A stretch of DNA of 64,000 nucleotides from Paenibacillus beijingensis (GTDB lineage: Bacteria > Bacillota > Bacilli > Paenibacillales > Paenibacillaceae), in NCBI RefSeq assembly GCF_000961095.1, contig NZ_CP011058.1, forward strand, positions 496,001-560,000. The letters run 5' to 3'. How positions within the stretch are numbered: the stretch's first letter is position 1; the number at the start of each line of letters is the position of its first letter. A program made the translations under genes and the position numbers. Shown here one piece after another: positions 34,677 through 43,059 of the stretch. Below the pieces are notes generated by a model. That model did not search any database. It worked only from the letters and a program-made list of their open reading frames with translations, and was not told where the DNA came from.

Positions 34677-34880
34677 CTATTTTTTCAGTTGTGCAAGACC
34701 TTGAGCCAGACGGCGAACGTCGCCGGCAGCCATGTTCGGCTGGGTAGCCAGAACGCGTTTTTGACGGTTCGATTTGCCGGAAAGCAGGTGGTTGCGGTAA
34801 GCTTTGTAGCGTTTTACTTTGCCGGTACCTGTAATCTTGAAGCGGTCTTTAAGACTGCTGTGCGTTTTCATCTTAGGCAT
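34677..34880 (-). CDS. rpmI: Ribosomal protein bL35
   Basis: The 67-residue protein matches bL35 in length and sequence (MPKMKTHSSLKDRFKITGTG, then KSNRQKRVLA). It lies between infC and rplT, the conserved order. AGGAGGACATTCAGAC precedes the ATG. Structural component of the 50S subunit. Confidence 0.98.
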   Translation of the reverse strand: MPKMKTHSSLKDRFKITGTGKVKRYKAYRNHLLSGKSNRQKRVLATQPNMAAGDVRRLAQGLAQLKK

Positions 34881-34902
34881 GTCTGAATGTCCTCCTAGGT
34901 AA

Positions 34903-35418
34903 TTAATTGTTTTTTGGCGCCAAAATCATGATCATGCTGCGGCCTTCCAGCTTTGGCACACGCTCGACGTTGCACAGATCGGCCACATCTTTGGAAAGCC
35001 GGTCCAAAATGCGCTGTCCGATCGACGCATGGGTGATTTCCCGGCCGCGGAAACGGACGGAAGCCTTCACCTTGTCGCCTTCGCCGAGAAACTTCACCAC
35101 ATTGCGGAGCTTCGTCTGATAGTCGTGCTCCTCAATGTTGGCGCGGAACCAAACTTCCTTCAAATCGACGATCTTCTGATTTTTGCGCGCTTCCTTTTCC
35201 TTCTTCTGCTGCTCGTAACGGAACTTGCCGTAATCCATGATCCGGCAAACGGGCGGTTTCGCCTGAGGAGCCACGTTGACCAGATCCATGTTCAGATCGG
35301 TCGCCATCTGCAACGCTTCCCGCAGCGGCTTAATCCCAATCTGCTCGCCTTCCGCACCGACCAGGCGCACTTCCCTTGCCCGGATTTCGTCATTGATTTG
35401 ATGTTCTCTGCTAATAAT
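34903..35418 (-). CDS. infC: Translation initiation factor IF-3, ATT start
   Basis: The 171-residue factor prevents premature subunit joining and checks the start codon. Both domains are present: N-terminal INDEIRAREVRLVGAEGEQIG and C-terminal HDYQTKLRNVVKFLGEGDKVK with VPKLEGRSMIMILAPK. No ATG/GTG/TTG lies at the right place; ATT codons at 35418 and 35415 follow GGAGGTGGAAC, giving a protein starting IISREHQINDEIR, the usual IF-3 N-terminus. A GTG at 35370 would truncate it. The rare start is known to give IF-3 autoregulation. Confidence 0.95.
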   Translation of the reverse strand: MISREHQINDEIRAREVRLVGAEGEQIGIKPLREALQMATDLNMDLVNVAPQAKPPVCRIMDYGKFRYEQQKKEKEARKNQKIVDLKEVWFRANIEEHDYQTKLRNVVKFLGEGDKVKASVRFRGREITHASIGQRILDRLSKDVADLCNVERVPKLEGRSMIMILAPKNN

Positions 35419-35446
35419 GTTCCACCTCCGAATATTCGTTCCAATT

Positions 35447-35479
35447 CAAAAAAAATAATGCGAGCCCAAGTGGACCCGC
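35447..35479 (-). terminator. Attenuator in the infC leader (L20-type control)
   Basis: GCGGGTCC-ACTT-GGGCTCGC, with GU pairs, is followed on the minus strand by ATTATTTTTTTT about 30 bases before the infC ribosome site. A terminator inside the leader fits the L20-controlled premature termination known in Bacillus. Confidence 0.75.
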
Positions 35480-35629
35480 ATACGGTTGACGTTACTGAAA
35501 ACGAGATTGCCGGCATCATCCGGACTAATCCGTTTAGGCGTATCGCTTACCAGCCGACTGGAGTCGGAAACAGGTGAGAAGCGGGTGCTTCTGCTTGTGT
35601 GCGAAAATATTCAAAACAACACTTCTAAG

Positions 35630-35659
35630 ACTATATCATACCAGAAAATCGGCTGTCAA
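35630..35659 (-). promoter_or_regulatory. Promoter of infC-rpmI-rplT
   Basis: TTGACA and TATAGT, 18 bases apart on the minus strand; the leader to infC is about 210 bases. Confidence 0.8.
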
Positions 35660-35660
35660 C

Positions 35661-36902
35661 TTAAACTTGCTTGCTTTGCACTTCTTCCAAACGAATGACG
35701 CGCGTATGCTGCGTATGGCTCCACTGCTTATTGTTCTGCGTGAAGAACGCATAAAACGTAATCGGAAGCCAGGACAGCTGGAATACGATCATCATGATAA
35801 GCTGCGCATACAGCTTGGGCGACTTAACCCCTTCCAGCATCATCGCCAGCGGGAACATAACGAGTGAGGCGAAGATGACGACAGCCGATACCCAAAGCGG
35901 CATGTAGCCGTAAATGGATACGAACACGTTGTCCGCGGGAATGATATTGTCGATCCAGATTGCCGCCGTGGCCAGAAAGCCGATCAGCGTGCTGTATACC
36001 GAAATGGAATAAATGGCCGCATCGAACTTCACAAAGCTGCGTTCCTTAATTCCGCTCCAGAGCAGCGGGAAAAAGTACTGTCTTGCGACCGTAAAGTGTC
36101 CCTGCATCCAGCGCAGACGCTGGCGGGCCGACGCCCGGAAGCTGACCGGTTTCTCGTCGTACACCTTTGCATCATAATTCAGCACGGGATAAATGCCGCG
36201 CTGCACGCAGCGCATGGAAAACTCCAAATCCTCGACCAGGCTTGTCGCGCCCCAGCCCATTTCCTTCAGCAGCTCCGAATTAAAGCACATGCCGGTACCG
36301 CCGAGGTAATTGGCCATGTTCAAGTTTTTGCGGGAGAGCTGCCACAGCCGGTTGCAGTACCAGTAGGTGATGCCGTACGAAGCGGTAACCCAGGAATCGT
36401 GCGGATTCTTCGTATCGAGATAACCTTGGATCACCTGATGGCCGTCGCACAGATCGTTATTCATGTGACGCAGAAAATCGGTGTTGACCAGATTGTCCGC
36501 ATCGAACATGACGATCGCGTCATACTGCCGGGGCATCCCCCACAGCTCCTTCAGCATCCACTCAATGGCATAACCCTTGCCTCTGAGCTGGTTGTTGTGA
36601 CGTTCGCAGGCGTGAACCCCGAGACTGCGGGCGATCTCCGCCGTTCCGTCCGTACAATTGTCGCAAATGACAAAGATGTCATAGAGCTCCTTCGGATAAT
36701 CCATCCGTTTCAGATTATCGATGAGCGCCCCGACCACCTTTTCCTCGTTGTGGGCTGCGACGAGAACGGCAAACGATTTTTGCGGAGCATAAGTAACGCG
36801 CGTTTTATTTCTGACAAGACCGAAGAGCGCCAAACCGAACTGATAGAAACCGACCAACGCCAAAAAAACCTGCAGTGCAATCATAACTGTATTGACTAAC
36901 AT
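35661..36902 (-). CDS. Membrane glycosyltransferase family 2 (processive type)
   Basis: The 413-residue enzyme has an N-terminal helix (VMIALQVFLALVGFYQFGL), a GT2 catalytic domain with UDP-sugar site VAAHNEEKVVG, DxD in MFDADN, and QRLRWMQGH, the Q/RxxRW motif of processive synthases such as poly-GlcNAc, hyaluronan or cellulose-type enzymes. Three to four C-terminal membrane helices follow. No partner biosynthesis genes are adjacent, so the polymer cannot be named. Start at 36902 follows AAGGGGGCAGTATCCA. It converges with nothing; its stop lies next to the infC promoter. Confidence 0.9.
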   Translation of the reverse strand: MLVNTVMIALQVFLALVGFYQFGLALFGLVRNKTRVTYAPQKSFAVLVAAHNEEKVVGALIDNLKRMDYPKELYDIFVICDNCTDGTAEIARSLGVHACERHNNQLRGKGYAIEWMLKELWGMPRQYDAIVMFDADNLVNTDFLRHMNNDLCDGHQVIQGYLDTKNPHDSWVTASYGITYWYCNRLWQLSRKNLNMANYLGGTGMCFNSELLKEMGWGATSLVEDLEFSMRCVQRGIYPVLNYDAKVYDEKPVSFRASARQRLRWMQGHFTVARQYFFPLLWSGIKERSFVKFDAAIYSISVYSTLIGFLATAAIWIDNIIPADNVFVSIYGYMPLWVSAVVIFASLVMFPLAMMLEGVKSPKLYAQLIMMIVFQLSWLPITFYAFFTQNNKQWSHTQHTRVIRLEEVQSKQV

Positions 36903-37335
36903 TGGATACTGCCCCCTTGAGACCCCAATTTTAATATTCTCTCTGTAAATTCTCTATATTGGCGACCATACTGATTTTCCACGGTTCAGGCTTCTTTGTC
37001 AAAAGCTCTATCGGTTGTCTATTCGCCTTGTCACTTTGGAAAACCGCATGTAAGCCGGTTTATCGGGTATGATACCCGTTATTACAGCGATTAACCCCCC
37101 ATTTCACGCTTTTGCAACGTTTTTAATGCTTTCGTCCTTACGTACGAAACCGGAGGAAAAAAAGTTGCTGAAACATGTAAATTGACTTCCACTACATCTT
37201 AACCATCCTGTCCGTGTCGTAAAACGCGCCCGAAAATAATTTTGTTGCCGACAAAATTTGCTTTTTTGATCATCCGTTAACGCAAGTGTGATAGGATGTA
37301 AAAACAGAAGATCAGCTGCCAGGGAGGGAATTGAA
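36903..37335. other. Intergenic region between glycosyltransferase and PAP2 genes
   Basis: A 430-base gap between two divergent genes. It must hold both promoters; TTGATC with TGATAG 17 bases further (37266-37295 area) is a weak plus-strand candidate. The only clear structure is a perfect palindrome at 37064-37078. No open frame here carries a convincing ribosome site. Confidence 0.5.
37064..37078. promoter_or_regulatory. Perfect 7-1-7 palindrome CGGGTATGATACCCG
   Basis: CGGGTAT-G-ATACCCG is exactly symmetric and lies between two divergent genes, 160 bases upstream of the glycosyltransferase start. It looks like a repressor-binding site of unknown identity. Confidence 0.45.
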
Positions 37336-37911
37336 GTGGGACGCATCATTGGCTGGCTACGAATGAAAGAAAGAAGAATACTTCTCTGGGCCAACAGTAA
37401 ACCGCTTAACAAAACGATAAACCGGTGGGTCTGCAGATGGCTGTCCACCATAACGCATATGGGGGGAGCGACATTTACGCTGTCCACTGCCGCGCTGACG
37501 GCGCTGGCCGCGCCAGCGCCCTGGCGTACGACAGGCGTGCAATGCCTCGTCGCCGTCATCGTAAGCCATCTGCCCGTCGCTTTTGTCAAACGCACGATTA
37601 AAAGACTGCGCCCTTATCAGGCGCTGCAGGGCGTCCGCACGTACAAAAGCCCGCTGGTGGACTCATCCTTTCCTTCCGGTCATACAACCGCCGTCTTTGC
37701 ATGGCTGCTGCCGATTTTGCTGACGACCATCCGCGAAGCGCCCGCCGCCCTTCCGGTCGTCGTGCCGGCTTGTCTGGTGATCGGGTTGTCCGTCGCATGG
37801 TCCCGAATGTTTCTCGGACTGCACTATCCATCCGACGTGGCTGCAGGAGCGGTGCTCGGATCGCTGACGGCGCTGGCGGCCTGCACGTTCATGCCCCTGC
37901 CTTCTTCGTAG
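37336..37911 (+). CDS. PAP2-family membrane phosphatase
   Basis: The 191-residue protein carries the three PAP2 phosphatase motifs: KRTIKRLRP, SFPSGHT and SRMFLGLHYPSD, with about five membrane helices. Such enzymes dephosphorylate undecaprenyl pyrophosphate or other lipid phosphates on the outer face. Start GTG at 37336 is chosen for AGGGAGGGAATTGAA upstream; an ATG at 37288 lacks one. A terminator follows. BcrC-like undecaprenyl-PP recycling is the likeliest role. Confidence 0.92.
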   Translation: MGRIIGWLRMKERRILLWANSKPLNKTINRWVCRWLSTITHMGGATFTLSTAALTALAAPAPWRTTGVQCLVAVIVSHLPVAFVKRTIKRLRPYQALQGVRTYKSPLVDSSFPSGHTTAVFAWLLPILLTTIREAPAALPVVVPACLVIGLSVAWSRMFLGLHYPSDVAAGAVLGSLTALAACTFMPLPSS

Positions 37912-37987
37912 AGGGCGGGCAAGGTGAACAAAAGCCGCAATAAAAACCGAATCGGAATGGGACGTTGTCGCAGTCATCGATTCAAAA

Positions 37988-38040
37988 GACAAAAAAACCG
38001 GTGAATCGGGCGCTTTTGCCGCCGATCAACCGGTTTTTCT
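37988..38040. terminator. Bidirectional terminator between PAP2 and trmB genes
   Basis: AAAAAACCGGTGAATCGG pairs with CCGATCAACCGGTTTTT; A and T runs flank both sides, serving both convergent genes. Confidence 0.85.
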
Positions 38041-38059
38041 CATTTTTCACCACAACACT

Positions 38060-38881
38060 TCAGCCTTCGCCTCCGGGACTCGCGTCCTGCGAACCGGAAT
38101 CTTCCGATCCGGAACGCTTGCCGGCCGCCGCAATACGCGCCGCTCCTTCCGCTTGCTCAGCCGAAGCTTCGCGCCGCTTGCGCTCCTGCTTCTCGGCGCG
38201 GTAGGCGGCGAGCGCCTTTTCGCCGACGATAACCTCGCAGCGGTGAATATTGCCGCCGCGTTCGACAAATTTATGTTCATACTCGGTCATGACCAAATCT
38301 TCGCGCATCCCGTCTTTATGAAGGTCGAGTGAGATGCTGCGCATCTGCAGCTCGCAGTCGGCGTAGCTGTTCAGCGAAAATTCAAACAGCAGCCGCGAAT
38401 CGGTCTTCTGGTGAATTTCGCCCCACTCGTTCAGAATGGTCCGATATTTTTCCAGAAAACGGGGATGGGTCAATCTGCGGCGGTGATGCTTGCTCTTCGG
38501 CCAAGGATCGCTGAAGTTCAAATAAATGCGCTCCACCTCGCCGGGCGCAAACATGTCCTCGATGCCTTCGATGTTCGCCCGCAGCAGCGCCAAATTCCGG
38601 GGCTCTCCCCCATTGATGTCGGCCCATGCGGCCCGCGCCTTCTCGCTCGCCCGGCGGATCAGCTCGTCGTACATATCAACGCCGATGAAATTAATATCCG
38701 GATTGCGCACGCTCATTCCGCTGATGAAGCGTCCTTTGCCCATGCCGAGCTCGACATGAATCGGCCGGTCGTTGCCGAAAAATTCGCGCCAACGCCCTTT
38801 CAGCGGCGCCGCATCCAGGACGACCAGCTCAGGCTGAGCTTCCAAATTTTCGCGTATTCCTTTTCTTCCTCTTAAACGCAT
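38060..38881 (-). CDS. trmB: tRNA (guanine-N7-)-methyltransferase with C-terminal extension
   Basis: The 273-residue enzyme forms m7G46 in tRNA. SAM motif VELGMGKGRFISGMS, NFIGVDMYDE, the catalytic region LNFSDPWPKSKHHRRRLTHP and TDSRLLFEFS are intact. The last ~50 residues (from KQERKRREASAEQ) are a charged, Gly/Ser-rich tail absent from most TrmB proteins (~215 residues). Start at 38881 (MRLRGRKGI) follows GGAGGACGTTATCGAT. Monocistronic. Confidence 0.96.
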   Translation of the reverse strand: MRLRGRKGIRENLEAQPELVVLDAAPLKGRWREFFGNDRPIHVELGMGKGRFISGMSVRNPDINFIGVDMYDELIRRASEKARAAWADINGGEPRNLALLRANIEGIEDMFAPGEVERIYLNFSDPWPKSKHHRRRLTHPRFLEKYRTILNEWGEIHQKTDSRLLFEFSLNSYADCELQMRSISLDLHKDGMREDLVMTEYEHKFVERGGNIHRCEVIVGEKALAAYRAEKQERKRREASAEQAEGAARIAAAGKRSGSEDSGSQDASPGGEG

Positions 38882-39020
38882 ATCGATAACGTCCTCCACA
38901 ATCGCCCGCCTGCACAAGTTGATTTGCCGGCCCGGGCTGTAAGCTAGTCCTTATTGTGCCTAAGAACGGACGGATTGTAAAGGGCAACCGTTGCAAATGC
39001 TGCGGAATGTTTATCCAATC

Positions 39021-39052
39021 AAAAAAAAGCCCCGGTTTTCACACCGGAGCGT
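39021..39052 (-). terminator. Terminator of the 65-aa gene
   Basis: GCTCCGGT/ACCGGGGC stem followed by an eight-T run on the minus strand, 20 bases after the stop. Confidence 0.85.
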
Positions 39053-39071
39053 TCGATAGGCCTAACGACTT

Positions 39072-39269
39072 TCAGCTCAACAACTGATAAGGAACGGCCG
39101 GCTCAATCTCGAACGTTTCCTCCAGTATGTTATTCAGCTTCTTGCGCGCGATTACTTCCAGACGATGGTTTCCGTGGAAGCGAACCCCTGTAAGCGCCAT
39201 CAATTCTTTTACCGTCAATTCAACCGTGACTTTGTCGTCCCCATGCGGAATTTTAATTGAAGCGTTCAT
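39072..39269 (-). CDS. Small 65-aa hypothetical protein
   Basis: The 65-residue protein begins MNASIKIPHGDDKVTVELTV and contains KELMALTGVRFHGNHRLEVIARKK, a compact beta-alpha fold without membrane segments. It starts at 39269 (ATG at 39275 also possible) after TGAGGTGATGTGC. The long in-frame extension up to 39869 has no ribosome site and overlaps the divergent ytqA gene, so it is rejected. Its own terminator follows. No function known. Confidence 0.8.
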   Translation of the reverse strand: MNASIKIPHGDDKVTVELTVKELMALTGVRFHGNHRLEVIARKKLNNILEETFEIEPAVPYQLLS

Positions 39270-39275
39270 GCACAT

Positions 39276-39599
39276 CACCTCATTAAAAATTTTACATTTC
39301 TGCCAACCGGTAACTGCTCTGCGATTCACGGTTACAAGGAAACGTGCGACGTATTTATCGGCTGTTTCCTTGATATTTCGCACTTTTAATTTAACACATG
39401 ATGTAAGGTATATCAAGCCCAAATTCACTTTTTTCACCTTAATATTTCCAGATAAATTGTGCGAAAAAAAGACGTGATTCGCCTTTCCCGGACACAAGGT
39501 TCTTTTGGTCCCTAAACTTACCCTTGCGGTTGTGGTAAAATAGGAACGGCCGGCTGAACGTTTTTCAGGCCTATTAATGAAGCAAAGAAGGAATCGCAA
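39276..39599. other. Divergent intergenic region between the 65-aa gene and ytqA
   Basis: About 320 bases holding promoters for two divergent genes. TAAAAT at 39535-39540 is a plausible -10 for ytqA without a convincing -35. No gene or repeat seen. Confidence 0.4.
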
Positions 39600-40763
39600 A
39601 TGGAACGAACAATGAACGGCCCGTTGGCTCCGCAGCCACTTATGTGGGGAGACAAACGGTTTCATACATGGAATTCTGAAATGCGCCGCCAGTTCGGCGG
39701 CAAGGTATTTAAAGTTATGCTTGATGCGGGCTTTACATGCCCGAACCGCGACGGAACGATCGCCAAAGGCGGCTGCACCTTTTGCAGCGCGCGCGGTTCC
39801 GGCGACTTCGCGGGCAGACGTCGTGACGATCTCGTGACGCAGTTCAACAGCATCCGCGACCGCCAGCATCAGAAGTGGCCGGAAGCCAAATATATCGGCT
39901 ACTTTCAGGCATACACGAATACGTACGCTCCGGTCGAGGAACTGCGGGAATATTACGAAGTGATTTTGCAGCAGCCCGGCGTCGTCGGCCTATCCATCGC
40001 CACGCGCCCGGACTGCCTTCCGGACGATGTCGTGGACTATTTGGCGGAGCTTAACGAGCGCACCTACCTGTGGGTCGAAATGGGGCTGCAGACGGTGCAT
40101 GAATCCACGTCAGAGCTGATCAACCGCGCCCACGACACGGCCTGCTATCTGGACGCCGTGCGCCGTTTGCGCGAGCGGGGTATCCGGGTATGCGCGCATA
40201 TCATATACGGCCTGCCGCAGGAAACGCATGAGATGATGCTGGAGACCGGGCGCGCCGTCGCAGCCATGGACGTGCAGGGGATCAAAATTCATCTGCTGCA
40301 TCTGATGCGCAAGACGCCGATGGTCAAGCAGTACGAGGCCGGCCTGCTCCGGTTTCTGGAGATGGACGAATATGTGAAGCTTGTCGTCGACACGCTTGAA
40401 TTTTTGCCGCCCGAGATGATCGTCCATCGTTTGACCGGCGACGCGCCGCGCGACCTGCTGATCGGCCCCACCTGGTCACTGCGCAAGTGGGAAGTGCTGA
40501 ACGCCTTCGATGACGAGCTTGAGCGGCGGGGAACGTGGCAGGGCAAGCTGTGGCGGCCGGAGACCAGCGCAGCAAAGGCATGCCAGCCAAATCATCCATG
40601 CAGCGATGCGGCCGTCTCCGGAAGTCCCGAACCCGGCTTGGAACGGACGGCGGCAGCCGGAGCGGGCGGTTCAGAGCAGTTGAGTGCTGCAGCAGCCGGC
40701 GGCACTCGGCCGGGCAGCAAGGCGGACGCCGAAGCTGCCGAAGCGCTGCCGGGGCGCAGTTAA
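39600..40763 (+). CDS. ytqA: TIGR01212-family radical SAM protein (YtqA)
   Basis: The 387-residue protein binds a [4Fe-4S] cluster by Cys residues in FTCPNRDGTIAKGGCTFCSA (about 42-61) and has the family's YFQAYTNTYAPVEELRE and ATRPDCLPDDVVDYL blocks. Its reaction is unestablished for most members. After residue ~320 a low-complexity Ala/Gly/Ser/Pro tail appears (ETSAAKACQPN ... PGRS) that other family members lack. ATG at 39600 follows AAGAAGGAATCGCAA. It overlaps ytqB (TAATG), the conserved pair. Confidence 0.93.
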   Translation: MERTMNGPLAPQPLMWGDKRFHTWNSEMRRQFGGKVFKVMLDAGFTCPNRDGTIAKGGCTFCSARGSGDFAGRRRDDLVTQFNSIRDRQHQKWPEAKYIGYFQAYTNTYAPVEELREYYEVILQQPGVVGLSIATRPDCLPDDVVDYLAELNERTYLWVEMGLQTVHESTSELINRAHDTACYLDAVRRLRERGIRVCAHIIYGLPQETHEMMLETGRAVAAMDVQGIKIHLLHLMRKTPMVKQYEAGLLRFLEMDEYVKLVVDTLEFLPPEMIVHRLTGDAPRDLLIGPTWSLRKWEVLNAFDDELERRGTWQGKLWRPETSAAKACQPNHPCSDAAVSGSPEPGLERTAAAGAGGSEQLSAAAAGGTRPGSKADAEAAEALPGRS

Positions 40764-41356
40764 TGGGCTTCCTGTCGGTGCTCAGCACCGCTCACCGCTG
40801 GATTGCCGAGCGCGTCCAGCCCGGCAGCGCCGTCATCGACGCTACGGTCGGTGGCGGCGTGGATGCGCGCTTCCTGGCGGAAACCGTCGGCCCCAAAGGG
40901 GTGCTGTACGGTTTCGATATCCAGGCCGAAGCGCTGCTCAGAACCGAGGCGCGTCTTGCTCCGCTGCGGGAACAAAACCTGCTTCCGGAAGTGCACCTGC
41001 TGCAAAGCAGCCATTCGGAGATGGAGCGTTCGATTCCCCGGGAGCTGCACGGAACGATTGCCGCGATCATGTTCAATCTCGGGTACTTGCCGGGCGCCGA
41101 TACGACGCTCGTTACGCTGCCTGAAACGACGCTCGCGGCATTGGACGCTTCCATGCGCCTGCTTGCCCCGGGCGGCATCCTCACCTGCGTGCTCTATCCC
41201 GGCCATCCCGGAGGCAGGGAAGAAGCCGACGCCGTGGAAGGATGGGCGGCGGCGCTTCCGTCCGCGCTCGGGCAAGCAGCGCTTTACCGGATGATCCAAA
41301 AACCCGCGGCTCCTTACCTCGTAGCCATCGAGAAACGGACATCCATATCTCTCTAG
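40763..41356 (+). CDS. ytqB: Class I SAM-dependent methyltransferase (YtqB, rRNA MTase-like)
   Basis: The 197-residue enzyme has SAM motif I AVIDATVGGGVDARFLAE, motif II GFDIQAEALL and a MFNLGYLPG motif resembling the NPPY of nucleic-acid methyltransferases. The start at 40763 forms a TAATG overlap with ytqA; the longer frame lies inside ytqA. Bacillus YtqB is described as a putative rRNA methyltransferase. Coupling with YtqA suggests a joint RNA-modification task. Confidence 0.92.
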   Translation: MGFLSVLSTAHRWIAERVQPGSAVIDATVGGGVDARFLAETVGPKGVLYGFDIQAEALLRTEARLAPLREQNLLPEVHLLQSSHSEMERSIPRELHGTIAAIMFNLGYLPGADTTLVTLPETTLAALDASMRLLAPGGILTCVLYPGHPGGREEADAVEGWAAALPSALGQAALYRMIQKPAAPYLVAIEKRTSISL

Positions 41357-41417
41357 CAGCGCGGCGATTCATTCGCCTCGTTACTATAAATCACTTCAGG
41401 AGGAAGGAGGAATCGTT

Positions 41418-41816
41418 ATGCCCGCACGCAAAATCGAACATATCGGCATTATGGCGAAAGACCTGGAAGCATCCATCGAATTTTATTGCCGGGTTATCGG
41501 CCTGGAGCACCGTTCCACGCTGACGCACACGGGCGGCGTCATTCAGATGGCATTCCTCTCATTTCCCGGCTCGAATGAAACGGACATCGAACTGATCTCC
41601 GGCTACAACGCTTCGCTGCCCGCCGAAGGCAAGGTGCATCACGCCGCCTTCACGGTCGACGATATCGAAGCGGAATTTGACCGCATGAAGCGTTTGAACG
41701 TGCCGCTGCTGGAGCAGGAAATTACGACGCTGCCGAACGGAGCGCGTTACTTCTTCTTTTTCGGCCCGGACGGCGAGCACCTGGAAATGTTCCAACCCGG
41801 TCAGGCGCCCGCTTGA
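41418..41816 (+). CDS. VOC-family (glyoxalase/dioxygenase) protein
   Basis: The 132-residue protein has two beta-alpha-beta-beta-beta modules: KIEHIGIMAKDLEASIEFY (metal His at 7), IELISGYN, HHAAFTVDDIEAEFD and FFFGPDGEHLEMFQ (metal Glu). It could be a lactoylglutathione lyase-like isomerase or a resistance protein; no substrate is evident. GGAGGAAGGAGGAATCGTT precedes the ATG. It lies between ytqB and manA. Confidence 0.88.
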   Translation: MPARKIEHIGIMAKDLEASIEFYCRVIGLEHRSTLTHTGGVIQMAFLSFPGSNETDIELISGYNASLPAEGKVHHAAFTVDDIEAEFDRMKRLNVPLLEQEITTLPNGARYFFFFGPDGEHLEMFQPGQAPA

Positions 41817-41845
41817 CACTATCACCCCCAGGAGGATGATGCGAG

Positions 41846-42823
41846 ATGATGAGCCAAGTACAACCTTATCCGCTGCAATTCAAACCGGAAATGAAAGAAC
41901 GAATCTGGGGAGGCCGCGCGCTGGAGCAGTTCGGGCTCGAGCTTCCGGAAGGGTCCATCGGCGAAGGCTGGATGATCGGCGATCACCCCAACGGCACAAC
42001 GAAGGTCATAAGCGGTCCGCTTGCGGGCCTGGGGCTTGATGAAATTCGCGAGCAGTACGGCAAGGAATGGTTCGGGGCGAAAGGATTTTCCGAGAAAAAT
42101 GGCCGTTTCCCGCTGCTGATCAAGCTGCTCGACTGCAACGACGATCTCTCGATTCAAGTACATCCCAGCGACGACTATGAAGCGCTGCCCGCCGGTGAGC
42201 TGGGGAAAACGGAAATGTGGTACATACTCGACGCCAAGCCGGGCGCCAAAATTATATACGGCCTGAAAGAAGGGGTCGACCGCGCAGCATTGGAGCAAGC
42301 GATCAACGAAGGCCGCATTATGGACGGCCTGCAGGAGGTTCCCGTTGAAGCCGGCGATGCGTTCTACATTCCGGCCGGAACGGTTCACGCCCTCTGCGCA
42401 GGCGTCGTTGTGGCGGAAATTCAGCAAAACTCCGATACGACTTACCGGCTGTACGATTATAACCGTCCCGGTTTGGACGGCAAGCTGCGCGAGCTGCATA
42501 TCGAGGATTCGCTAAACGTTATCGCCTATGAAGGCGCAGGAGCTACGCGGATGAAAACATCGGCTGCCTCTCCGGGACAGTGGCTGACGATCGCAGAGTC
42601 GCCCTACTTCGTCGTCGATAAAGGCGTCGTCCGTGAGCGCTGGCAGCTGGAGACGAATCCCGCAAGCTTTGTCATTCTCGTGATCGCCGAAGGATCGGGT
42701 GAGCTGAAATGGAGCGGAAGCTCGCAAACCGTCAAAGCGGGAGAATGCTTTCTGCTGCCAGCGACGCTCGGGCAGTACGAGCTGGACGGCAGCATGACCG
42801 TCATCCGCAGCCTGGTGGCTTAA
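41846..42823 (+). CDS. manA: Class I mannose-6-phosphate isomerase
   Basis: The 325-residue zinc enzyme interconverts mannose 6-phosphate and fructose 6-phosphate. Metal-binding residues fall in SIQVHPSDDYEA and FYIPAGTVHALCAGVVVAEIQQNSDTTYRLYDYNR. A C-terminal beta-barrel is intact (SFVILVIAEGSGELKW). Start at 41846 follows CCAGGAGGATGATGCGAG. Only 29 bases separate it from the VOC gene. Confidence 0.94.
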   Translation: MMSQVQPYPLQFKPEMKERIWGGRALEQFGLELPEGSIGEGWMIGDHPNGTTKVISGPLAGLGLDEIREQYGKEWFGAKGFSEKNGRFPLLIKLLDCNDDLSIQVHPSDDYEALPAGELGKTEMWYILDAKPGAKIIYGLKEGVDRAALEQAINEGRIMDGLQEVPVEAGDAFYIPAGTVHALCAGVVVAEIQQNSDTTYRLYDYNRPGLDGKLRELHIEDSLNVIAYEGAGATRMKTSAASPGQWLTIAESPYFVVDKGVVRERWQLETNPASFVILVIAEGSGELKWSGSSQTVKAGECFLLPATLGQYELDGSMTVIRSLVA

Positions 42824-43059
42824 GACGGTTACGGCAGTTGCTAAAAGCGCGGGCAGTCCTGCTCCTGCAATCATCCCTTCCATCCGCAAGCGCGCAGACT
42901 ACGGTCCGCGCGCTTGCGTTCGTTATTCGTCCCCGAACTGTGTGAGGTTGGTCTTTTCTCGTGATGTTTTCCCGATTATGAACAGACTTGCCGCATTTCA
43001 TTCTCCAATCGGATCGGCCCAGGCGTCAACGTATGGTGCCGGGTTTGGGTCCTTTTGGA

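Noticed and set aside
37064..37078. CsoR-type copper operator
   Set aside because: The palindrome has GGGTA...TACCC order, opposite to TACCC...GGGTA of CsoR boxes, and no copper gene is adjacent.
39276..39869. Long N-terminal extension of the 65-aa protein
   Set aside because: Basic, low-quality sequence that overlaps ytqA on the other strand; good site at 39269.
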